A stretch of 64,000 bases of DNA from Hyaloperonospora brassicae (lineage: Eukaryota; Oomycota; Peronosporomycetes; Peronosporales; Peronosporaceae): NCBI GenBank assembly GCA_947650285.1, contig CANTFL010001296.1, positions 1-64,000 on the forward strand, read 5' to 3'. Positions within the stretch are counted from its first letter, which is position 1. Every line of letters starts with the position of its first letter. A model generated the notes under the pieces. It was not told where the DNA came from. It was given only the letters and a program-made list of their open reading frames with translations, and did no database searches. Made by a program: the position numbers and the translations under genes. Of this stretch, positions 12,101 through 22,020 are shown piece by piece.

Positions 12101-14762
12101 ACAGATCGCGTGACTTTTTTATGCGTCTCAGGTCGTAAGAGATGTAAATTCTTGTTTAAACATAGACTCCTCAGCACACTGTGCAGTTACTTCGTTGAAT
12201 CGTTAAGGTACCTTGAACAAGGACATGGAGATGTAAGCTCGTTGACTCGTAGAGTCAAATTTTTGTAGAGAACAGACTTGCACGTCTAGCAGAAAACTTT
12301 CTCTCGCTAGGAACTGTGCTAAGCTCCGCTACAAAGTACCTTGTTGCGAATCCAGATAATTTATTTCAAAACATCATCCTGTATTCCTGCCAATATTCAT
12401 GCTGTAAATTATTGCTGATAAAGTAGTGCTAATGCTCAGCCACGTCAATTCTCGTGTTATACGAAACTGACGATCGTTGTTTCTTGCTTATCCCTCTGTA
12501 AAGACAATCATCAGACGGCTCATATAACTACAGGATACCTTAGCCCAACAATCTTTCTCCATCTTTACTCACTCGGATATAAGTATCCTTTTACGAGCCC
12601 ATGTAATCTATCCTTACTCAATATGTACATGTTGATGTGTATGTTATCGTCTATCGTGCCACGAAGTGCTACTAGTTGTACCTTGATTTTTTGCAATAAG
12701 TGATGACGGATAATGCTGTCTATACCGCCGACAGTCTCTACAATGAAGACCACGATTGCGTCTTTGTTAAGATATTCGCGTACGCAGACACGTACACCGA
12801 TACTTCCCGTAATCTGTTGATTGATGTACAGCGCACAAGTCAAACTATAAAGCTTCGTGCGAACCGAAGTAACAACTGCATACAGACTGAAAGAAGCTTT
12901 TATTATCCTTAATTATTATATCATATATCTTGACGTACGCAGATTTACGAAACGGGTATGCTAACAGATTGATCATTTCTCATTGTGTGAATTTGTAACC
13001 AAATTGGCCCTGTTTTCTGATAGCATGACCTGACTCATTCAATTAGAGGTGTTTTATCAACATTCTTTGTTGGCTTTTTCCCTCATTAACAATATAACAG
13101 TCTAAATATTAACTGCCATATAAATGTTCAATTTGACGTTAAAGTTCGATCAAAACAAGGCAACAAAATGCGCTGGTTCGAAAATTATATTGGTGGGTTA
13201 TCTGAGGTCGACGAGACCCATTTTACGGTCGACTGATGGCAACGTATGAGCTGTATTGATTTGATTTGATCTTGCGGGAATGTCATTTACATGCAAACTA
13301 CTATGTCATGATTCTCCGTTTGATGGACCTCACCGTTCCAACACTATTAGAAATCGAGAGCAGATCCGTGTCTGTTCTACATTCTTGATTCTATAATACT
13401 ATCTGTTGACATGTATAATTTTTTATCAATTGGCCTGGTCCTAGTTTAAAAATGCGTAAGCGCCTTTGTGGTATAGAGTATATTGGCCATCGCTAGGAGG
13501 CATACAAGGAGCCTCGAACTGATACACCATCGCCAAGTATATCTTACTTTCGTTGCATTTTTCGCGCTTTAGTTGGGAAAGCATGTTACAAAATAAGCTT
13601 CAATACAACTGACAGTCAGATATGCAGTTATGTGGCACGCGTATGTCTGTAAAAATATCAAATATGACGTCAAATACTTCTTGAAGCTGTGATATAATTT
13701 GATTGCAGGTTTGTTAGTAGCCAGGAGATATTACCAAAGGACAATACTGCCTCATCGAAGCTTTATAGGTGCGTTCTGGTTGATTGACATCTTGTGAAGA
13801 AATTCTTTCGCTGAATGCTGACTTTTTTGCCGTCTCCTGATCGATGCACTTTGACCCGGCGTCAGTTACAACATCTGTCAGAAGTCAAACAAATAATCGT
13901 TATGATGTCAACTTAGAAATGACCCATCGCCCTTTTAGTACTGTCATATTAAAGCCCAAGTCCGCAACAATGGATTGACAAGTTTCGGTCATTGTTCTTC
14001 TCGCCTCTCGAGTGGAGCGAACATCGTTCCTTTACGGCAATTTTGCACCAGATGCGAAAATAAATCACAAAACTGATATTTTCTGCATTTATATTCCTCG
14101 GGACGTCATCCTTGCTGTTTTTTAGGGAGTACTACAATTTTAGTTGTGTGATGTTCAACCAATATCACTGGGCTCAAGCCCGCAACTTAATGTTAGTCAC
14201 ATTCTGCTCAGTCCTACGCATCGACTGCGCCACGCTATTTCAGAACTTGAGTAACGTGGGATCCGCGATTTCTCAATTGTCATCCCACCAGTGATACAAC
14301 GGAAAACAATCATTTAGTATGCGTCACGACGAGGCTGGTACGCAAGTTCTGTATGGCTTCTGCCGTACAACATCAGTTGTTTGGCGATTGATTATTAGTT
14401 CGCTCGGTTTGCGTAGTAACTACCACATTATCTTACGTCTTTGTTTACGGCCGCAATTTGGTGTCTGCATAGATTGCCTCTACGAACTGACTACTTCCTC
14501 TTCCATATTGATAAGCGTAACCTTTGCACGACTGAAAAACTTCGTCACTTGCAATATTGCGGCCTTTTCGGTATGTTACCTTTTCTTTTCTCTTGCTGCT
14601 GTTAGACGTACGTGTTGCGTTTTGGCTTGGGGTCTTTTGTCGCCGCTAAAATAGATTTCACATCAACGAATTCACCCCGTACATTCATCAAGCCTACGCA
14701 CCACACAAACAGATAAGACATTCGGTGAGAGGGCAGAATCAAGTACTTCCCTATTAGCAGAT
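9151..14762. other. Gene-free intergenic DNA
   Basis: Only short open frames without recognisable motifs are present. The stretch probably continues the decayed repeat block: part may be the rest of the LINE, but I could not recognise endonuclease or RNase H motifs. No simple repeat of note and no intact LTR were seen before the copia element. Confidence 0.5.
10702..11172 (+). other. Unrecognised 156-codon ORF
   Basis: The longest ATG-started frame in the first 14.7 kb. The middle (about residues 70-90) is hydrophobic and could span a membrane once; the C-terminal third is basic. It matches no family I know and is isolated in decayed DNA, so a chance frame or the remains of the nearby LINE are as likely as a gene. 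Confidence 0.12.
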
Positions 14763-14767
14763 GGTGT
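14763..14767. repeat. Target site duplication of copia element, left
   Basis: GGTGT directly precedes the 5' LTR and recurs at 19,874-19,878 after the 3' LTR. A 5-bp duplication is usual for LTR retrotransposon insertion. Confidence 0.9.
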
Positions 14768-15021
14768 TGTTAGAAAGAGGCACGGTTGAAGTTACAGTTG
14801 AGGAAACGGCTGACGACTTAGAGAGGCGTTTGAGGATCAGTTGAGTAATTGATTGGACAGGTGCGTGGATGGGTGATTGATTGGACAGAAGTGATGGAGA
14901 ACAAGAACAGCTAGTCCATCCTGCTAGCACGGAAAAAGGTAACACTACAAACAATGTCAGAATCCTTTTATCACAGCACCACCGACTTCCTCTCTACAGC
15001 TTGCATCATGGCAAGCGAACA
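14768..15021 (+). repeat. 5' LTR of copia element
   Basis: 254 bp beginning TGTTAG and ending GAACA. It aligns without gaps to 19,620-19,873 with three substitutions. The first gag ATG (15,008) lies in its last 14 bp. Confidence 0.95.
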
Positions 15022-16370
15022 GGTTATGAGCCCAAGACGGGAAGCGAACGACGACACCAACGCGGCACAGGCGCCACCGGCAAATGGTCACGAACGGGCC
15101 GCGGCCACGCCTCCTACGGTCGTCTCTCCCACCGCTCACTCAAGGAGCGCGGAGCCTGACGCACTGGCGAGGGTTCTCGAGATGCTCACGGGCATGGACT
15201 TGCGAATGCAGAAGATGGAAGCGTCCCAAGCACGCATGGACGAAGACGAGAGCATGCGCGGCGCTCACTAGAGCGATCTGTTCCGATCAGAGCTCGGGGA
15301 GGACTTCGCAGGGCGACTCCACGGCGGAGCAATGGAGCTTGAGGACTTGCACGATCGGCACCCTCAGCAGCAACTACGGCGTGCACCAGCGCGACTCGAA
15401 GGCCTACGGATGCGAGCGGGAGAGCAGCTGCAGCAGCGTGCTGATCCGTTGCCTCAGCCGCCTGCCCCATTGCCACCATACCATCCGCCACGAGTGCCTC
15501 AGGCGATGCCGGCAGCTCCAGGGCAGCCAGTACAGCAGCGGCAACAAGTGATGCCGATGCAGCATCGCACTCCGGATGCCAGGCAGCGCAAGCTGGCGAT
15601 CCGAAATTTCGATGACACTGAGGTGTACGTTGGACTCGGTTCCGGCTTCTTCGACTGGGGCAAGACGTTTTGGCGCCAGGTAGACATGGCACAGGAGTCT
15701 TGCAGTTTCCTGTGGAGCGAGAATGGGAAGACTGACGTGCTCAGGCAGTACCTCACTGGCACTGCCGAGCGATATTTCAGCAATCAGGTCGACACGTGGT
15801 GGGCCGTGCTGCCTACATTACAGTACGTGATGCAGCGCATGCTGGACACGTTCAAGACGACGATTACCGCCGCTCAAGCGATGAAACTCTTCACGGCCAA
15901 GAAAGGGAGCAAGAGATCCTGGCCAGAACACTACTTGTATCTGGTCGCTGTCATCTACGCTGCGGGCGGTGCTGAGCAGCAGGTTCTGGACATCATCGTG
16001 CGCTACGCCTCGTCTGAGCTGTAGACAATACTCATGGCGAAGTACCAGACGCACCGCATCGACTTCCTCGTGCACGCGGAAGAGCTCGCGCACTTCGCGC
16101 AAACAATCGAGATGGAAGCTCGATCAGGAAGATCCTATGGGAAGGAGGCCGTCGCGCACGTGGACGAGTCCGTGTCGCGCAAGGAGACACGCACTTGCCA
16201 CTGGTGTGGGAAGGTTGGCCATATGAAGAAGGACTGTTGCAGCAAGAAGAATGACGACAAGAAAAGGGGCAGTGATTCAAAAGACGGCGGCAGCATCACG
16301 CTAGCTGTTGGCGAAGGAAGATGTCGCAACGGCTCGCGCGCCACCGGTCAAAGTCTGGCGATGGCGATTG
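15008..16370 (+). pseudogene. gag: copia gag (nucleocapsid) region, broken
   Basis: The gag part of the polyprotein, which would form the retrotransposon particle and bind its RNA. Reading starts at ATG 15,008 (inside the LTR) or 15,026 (inside the primer site). The frame is continuous to the zinc knuckle apart from TAG stops at 15,269 and 16,022. The N-terminal part is rich in Ala, Pro, Gln and Arg; a retrotransposon Gag core follows (about 15,600-16,100). A CCHC knuckle with the pattern C-x2-C-x4-H-x4-C lies at about 16,196-16,237, followed by a Lys/Asp-rich stretch. Both stops are single-base changes in an otherwise readable frame, so decay is recent. Confidence 0.85.
15022..15033 (+). other. 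Primer binding site, half-tRNA-iMet type
   Basis: GGTTATGAGCCC directly follows the 5' LTR. It is complementary to the anticodon stem-loop of initiator tRNA-Met (CUCAUAACC), not to a tRNA 3' end. Drosophila copia is known to prime from such a 5' half of tRNA-iMet. The ATG inside the site (15,026) is in frame with gag. Confidence 0.8.
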
Positions 16371-17700
16371 GTGACGACAGCAATGACGAAGATGACGACT
16401 GGATACTCGACAGCGGTTCCAGCCGCCACCTTGTGAGCGACGCATACCTGCTGCTCGACACGAGGGACTGCGATCAAGAGTGCCACTTGGTAGATGGGGA
16501 GACCATCAAGTTAACGCAAGTCGGAAGCGTCGTGCTGACTGTGCTCGCGAGAGGACAGCAGCAAGATGTGACGCTGACGGACTTGTATCTGGCGCCCGAG
16601 TTATCGCGCAACATCAGGTCCTACGGTAAGCTCGAGTTCAAGGGTTTCGAGCTCGTCTACGACGGCGAGTCGCGCGTGTTGGCACGGCGCAGCAATGGCC
16701 AAGTCCCGTTCGATGTGGCGATGGACCACAATGTGCTCTACGTCCATACAGTCGCGGCGGCTTGCGAGCCACGAGCGCCTAGCGACGTGCTCATGGCGAT
16801 CCTGACGAGCCAGGCAGCTCCGGAAGAACCCGAGTCGGACAAGCAAAGCGGCTCGCTGCTGCACTTCCACCGAAGACTTGGGCATCTCGCGTACGACACG
16901 GTCGAGCTTTAGCGAGAGAAATCGCGTCCGGCATCGCGCTAACGGATCGCAAGCGCCCGACGTGCATCTCTTGCGCACAGGGCAATCAAACGAGGAACGT
17001 GCAGTCGAAGAAGGACATTGGATCAAACCGGCCGATCGACAGAGTGGGGGGGTGATCTACTCAGACCTCAAGGGTCCGATGACCCCGAAGGATCGATCGC
17101 ACAATCGTTACCTTGTCAACTTTGTCGATCACAAGTCGAACTACTGTCGCGTCTTCCTGGCGCCGACAAAGGACAAGGCGGCCAAGAAGTTTGAGCACTT
17201 CCTCGCGTTACTTGAGCGCCAGTTCGACAGCCGGATCCACGTGCTACGCACTGATGGCGGCGGCGAATACGCGAATGTCGACCTCTTCTGCAAGCGAACG
17301 GGCGTCGCGCGGCAGATCAGCGAGGCAAGGAATCAGGCATCAAACCGCAAGGCCGAGCGCATGCAGAGAACGATAATGAACATGGCGCGCAGCATGATCT
17401 TTACCAGCCGACTACCATTGACGTTTTGGGGCGATGCGGTTGAGTACGCGGCGTACATCCTCAACCACAGCCCAACGAGCGCGAATGCGAAGCGCGCATC
17501 GCCGATCGAGGTACTGACGAAGCAACGTCGGATCTGCGCGACATCGTCGTTCCTGGCTCTATCTGCTCGGTTTACCGTGACCTAGGCAAGAACTCGTTCG
17601 CACAGCGCGCACAAGTCGGCGTGATCATTGGGCAGAACGACGAGCTAAGGTCTTTCGCGTCTTCTTCCAAAAGGAGAACAAGGTCACGATCACGCAGCAT
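16371..17700 (+). pseudogene. pol: copia protease and integrase, broken
   Basis: An aspartic protease motif (WILDSGSSRH, D-S-G catalytic triplet) lies at about 16,400-16,425. A GAG-pre-integrase motif (LHFHRRLGH) follows at about 16,860, then CISC with the upstream His forming an HHCC-like zinc site, then the integrase core. The three acidic catalytic positions are visible: Asp in YSDLKGP (~17,060), Asp in RTDGGGEY (~17,250) and Glu in NRKAERM (~17,355, where NGxAER is usual). Reading needs shifts near 16,908 and in the seven-G run at 17,046-17,052, then again near 17,527 and 17,645. The product cannot be made as one protein. Confidence 0.9.
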
Positions 17701-19593
17701 GTGCGCAACATCGAGACGATCAGCGCAGAGCAGAACGGTCAGCTGCAGCGCGCGCTCGATTATGAAGATCGAGCCGTGGAGCCAGCGGCAACAGCAAGAA
17801 CAAGCAAAGAGTCGCCGGCTGCGGACGATGCCGCATCGCAGACGATACGCGGTGGAAAGAAGAAATCGAAGTCGTGGACACACGCGTCTCACCGTACGCG
17901 CGTCGCAACCAAACGAGCACAGGCGGCCGGCGATCAGGAGGAGCCAGCTAGCGACGACAGCGTGGTGGGTCATGTGTATGAGTGCGACCCCAAGAACTAC
18001 GGTGAAGCGCTATGCAGCACTAAGCGTGAAGGCTGGAAAAAGACCATGCGCGAAGAGCTACAAGCCCTAGAAGACAATGGCGTGTGGCGCTTGATCAAAC
18101 GACCTCCGGGCAGCAAAACTCCGTACAGGAAGTGGGTCTTCAAGACCAAGACCGACGCGAACGGTGAGATAGAGCGCTTGAAGGCTCGACTGGTCGCCTG
18201 CGGCAACGAGCAAGTTTTTGGGGTCGACTACCAGCTTACATTCGCGGCTGTCATGGACATGTCGACCTTGAAGGTGATCTTGGCGCTTGCGGCGATATGG
18301 GGTGTCCCAGCAAAGCACGGCAACATCCCCAACGCTTATGTCAAGGCTGACAAGGAAGCACACCTGGAGATACTGCTCGAGGTGCCGCAGGCAATGAAAA
18401 TCGGTCAAGACGCGTTCAAGATGGTAGGCGCAGCGACAAAGAAGGAAGTAGTGCTGCAGCTACAAAAGAGCCTGTACGGCCTCAAGCAGGCTGGCCGACT
18501 CTGGAGACAGCTCCTGCACGCTCGGCTGCTCGAAGCCGGCTTCCGGCAATGTATTTCAGACATGTGTCGATACTATCAAGTCGAGGGTGGACAGTTGGTC
18601 ATCGTGGGCGTCTAAGTCGACGATCTACTTGCTACCGGCACGGGCGCTGCAGTTGTCGACCGATTCTTCGTCAAGCTCGGCAGCTTGTCAATCAAGGACA
18701 TCGGTACCGTTAGCAAGTTCCTCGGCATGTTTGTCACGATTGACAACAGTGGCGGATACGTGCTCGACCAGGCCGAGGCGATCGGCGAGCTCCTGCGTGA
18801 GCACGGGCTCGAGGACGCAAACCCGACGAAAGCACCAATTGGGGCTGACTGCTACAACGTGCTACCAGATGACAGCGCGCTGCTCACCGAGACTAAGGTG
18901 CAGGGAGCGCCAACAATCAAGACGTTCCAGTCCCTTGTCGGCAGTCTGCTGTGGATCGCGCGCTGCACACGGCCGGACATCGCGTTCGCCGTGCACAAGG
19001 CGACGCGTCAGACTCATCAGCCGCGACTCCACGATATGAAGCTTGTCAAACGCATCGCGCGGTACCTGAAGGGGACGCGTGACTAAAAGCTTCGGATGGA
19101 ACCAGCGAAGCACCTCGACGGCATGATCCAGACCGAGGCGTACTAGGACGCCGACTTTGCGGCGGAGAAGAGCGACAGGAAGTCCTTGAATGGCGACATC
19201 ATCCGCCTGAACGGCATGCCGGTTAGCTGGACGTCGAAGAAGCAAGGCGGCGTTTCGCTCTCGACGATGGAAGCGGATTTCGTCGCTGCATCGGAGCAGG
19301 CGCGCGAGCTTCTTGGTATCAGGGAGATGCTAAACGAGATCGGTAAGCCGCCTACGCTACCGATGGTACTCCACCTCGACAATCAGGCGGGACTGAAGCA
19401 GCTGGCCGGCGAGGCGTCATCTCTCAAGGCCAAACACATCGATGTTCGCACGAAGTTCGTGTGCGACTTCGCTCGACGCGGGATCATCGTGTCGCAGTAC
19501 GTCCGCTCGGAGCAACAACTCGCGGATCTTTTGACGAAGGCGCTGGACGCAGTCAAGCTCACGGCGCTGTGTGAGATGATCAGCCTCGGTTAG
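17701..19593 (+). pseudogene. pol: copia reverse transcriptase and RNase H, broken
   Basis: The RT begins with WKKTMREELQALEDNGVW and contains KARLVACGNEQ and LYGLKQAGRLWRQ, both copia hallmarks. Two catalytic defects are visible. The first metal-binding Asp (GDIPNAY in relatives) is Asn in GNIPNAY at 18,322, and the Tyr of the YVDD box is a TAA stop at 18,613, leaving VDDL after it. RNase H follows with DADFA (~19,150), STMEADF and LDNQAGLKQL (catalytic D, E, D all readable), and the usual C-terminal KHIDVRTKF and LADLLTKAL. Further stops stand at 19,084 and 19,144. The coding region ends at TAG 19,591-19,593, just before the polypurine tract. Confidence 0.92.
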
Positions 19594-19610
19594 GACGGTA
19601 AGTCGTAGCC

Positions 19611-19619
19611 GAGGAGGAG
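19611..19619 (+). other. Polypurine tract of copia element
   Basis: GAGGAGGAG lies immediately before the 3' LTR, where plus-strand DNA synthesis is primed. Confidence 0.8.
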
Positions 19620-19873
19620 TGTTAGAAAGAGGCACGGTTGAAGTTACAGTTGAGGAAACGGCTGACGACTTAGAGAGGCGTTTGAGGATCAGTTGAGTGA
19701 TTGATTGGACAGGTGCGTGGATGGGTGATTGATTGGACAGAAGTGATGGAGAACAAGAACAGCTAGTCCATCCTGCTAGCACGGAAAAAGGTAACACTAC
19801 AAACAATGTCAGAATCCTTTTATCACAGTACCACTGACTTCCTCTCTACAGCTTGCATCATGGCAAGCGAACA
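19620..19873 (+). repeat. 3' LTR of copia element
   Basis: 254 bp from TGTTAG to GAACA; three substitutions relative to the 5' copy, no gaps. Confidence 0.95.
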
Positions 19874-19878
19874 GGTGT
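19874..19878. repeat. Target site duplication of copia element, right
   Basis: GGTGT, identical to 14,763-14,767. Confidence 0.9.
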
Positions 19879-21857
19879 ATGTACTCGACCTCAAGTCAGC
19901 TCAATATGGCTATCGAGTTTGTCGCCTGATACGCGCGTCAACCTGTGAGCTCGTCTCCACCTATACATATTCGATCTAATGCTGACGATCCCTACGATCC
20001 GACTACACCTGACGTTGTATGACTTTTGTGAGTAAGATAGTTAGTCAATTGCCGAGTAGATGTCGATTGGAAAGTACTTCCGTCCAACTAAAACGTGATG
20101 TAGAGACACGAGTGGAGTCACCAGCAATCGATGCGACTGGAGCGGAAGCGACGTACTGAAACAGACAAATATGATCATTCTGTAGAGACGGTAGCGGTAA
20201 CTTCGTTCGCACTTTATCGACTTGGTCCTCCATTCATTCCATACCTCATCCACCACCATCAAGCTTCTGAAAGGATTGCTACCGAAAGTAGTCCCTCCTG
20301 CTGCTGTGAGGTGCAAAATCAGCAATTAGATGCTTGCATATCGTGAGGTGTGTCGACAAGTAGCGTTTTGTTGCCAGGTTTCGGTCGTTGTCATCCGCAG
20401 GGTGTGGGTGTCCATCGATATGGACGTTGGCCAATCTAACGCCTTTGACGAGCCAAGTAAACGGTGTTTTCTGGCCGATAAGCAAGCGTGTCCATGTTCC
20501 GATCCTTGACGTCCGTGTCCCGCTCCGTGAGCGATAGTATAACAACTACGTGAAAGTCGTTTCGGTAAGATCAGAGGGTCCGCATGTGCTTCTTCGGATA
20601 GACCGTCTGGACACTGTTTATTCTTTTCAGCTTTGTACTGGGTCTGAACACGCCACGCTTTTCCTTCGTGACGTCGAGGCTCGACAACAAACACAACTGT
20701 CGTGTTACAGAAAGTGGCGCAGTAGAAGAATCGTCCACATGTCTGTGGTTTGTATCGCAATACGCTACAACCATCAATACGAAAAATGACCCACACGAGA
20801 AAACGAACCATTGTGAAATGTCGGACCGGAGCGATGTTACCATTGCATGTTTCCGTCCTTGACCCTTGCTGCGAGACTTGGGCCTGTGAGACGCGCGCAG
20901 GCTTCCATGAACGAGGCCAAGTCGGCTCGAAGCTAACCAACGCCCGGTAACTCTGATTTTCAAGTACCTCATTAGTCTGATCAACTGTGATTCTACAACC
21001 AGCGGAGACGAGCGACCGATGACATGCGGCTATAGACGATGTGGCACATCATAGTCGTGTTATTGATCCAAGCCGTGGCATTCGGCCATCGTCGCACATC
21101 ACTGTTCTCTCAAGAAGCCGGTCATCGCGAAATGTTACACTCGTCATGAAGAAGCGGTCAGTTGTAGCCAAAAACAATCAGCCACAACCTCGAGTGCAGT
21201 TTTTGACTGGCTACGTGCAACAAGACCTTAGACAAATTGTACTACATGACCCACAATGGTTCATCACCGTCGTTTGAAAATTCTCAAGGTGCCTACTGGA
21301 CGAGCCTTGTCGGACACACGCTTGTGCTTCTTGTGACTTTTCTACAACACCACAAGATTGCATCTTCTTGGCCTCATCAATTAGTCATAGCAGGTAATGT
21401 GCTACCGCGAAACAATCGCCATCGATGTCAAAGTCTCCAGCACGCGCGACCAACATCACTTTACTATCATCGTCGCTGGTCGCAACTCGGTACACTGCTA
21501 AATTCCGACCTGCTCATCCAATCGATCGAGTTGCGCCAAGCACGTTTCCAGGCAAGACGCTGCGACTGCTCAATCAAGCTGAAGGCCCTTTGCCGGGCAA
21601 AAGGGCGTTATCAACTGCTTCCATCAGTACACACCTCGACCGACCACTTGTCTGACGTTGTGCCCTCTGTGTGTCGTGCACTGTCGTGTCGTATGTTGCA
21701 CCTTTTCTCCCTCGTGTACGCGCAACAAACGTGTCCGTCTTCGCGCAACATAACCTCGCCCGTGCCGCAACTCTGGCGCCAGCCCTCTCGCTTGCTCACT
21801 CACTCACTCTTTGCGCCTGGCAGGGAAAAGAACGGGAGCGAGTAAGTCGATCGAGAC
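19879..21857. other. Intergenic, no confident gene
   Basis: Overlapping frames of 60-200 codons exist on both strands, none with a recognisable domain. Just right of the copia insertion a plus-strand frame (VYVLDLKSAQYGYR) looks coding-like, and collapsing the target duplication leaves an AG acceptor-like site and ATG in front of it, so an exon of an unknown gene may have been hit here; support is weak. The last few hundred bases should hold the TAF4 promoter; no clear core motif was identified. Confidence 0.4.
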
Positions 21858-21971
21858 ATGAGCGCGCCCATTGACGATCTGCTCTACGGCGGCGACGACG
21901 ACTCGGGGGACGACAGCGAAATGCACAGTACGTACGTCTGTCACTCTGAGGTCCACACGCACACGCGCGTG

Positions 21972-22020
<49 letters not shown>

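Larger units (their letters stand above)
14768..19873 (+). mobile_element. Ty1/copia-type LTR retrotransposon, full length, inactive
   Basis: A complete element of 5,106 bp with two 254-bp LTRs, a 5-bp target duplication, a primer binding site, a polypurine tract, and gag-protease-integrase-RT-RNase H in that order. Integrase before reverse transcriptase places it in Ty1/copia (Pseudoviridae-type order), not Ty3/gypsy. The LTRs differ at only three positions (about 1.2%), so insertion is fairly recent. Yet gag-pol carries at least five in-frame stops and about four frame changes, so the copy cannot move by itself. It inserted into non-coding DNA or an unrecognised gene; no flanking family is identifiable. 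Confidence 0.95.
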
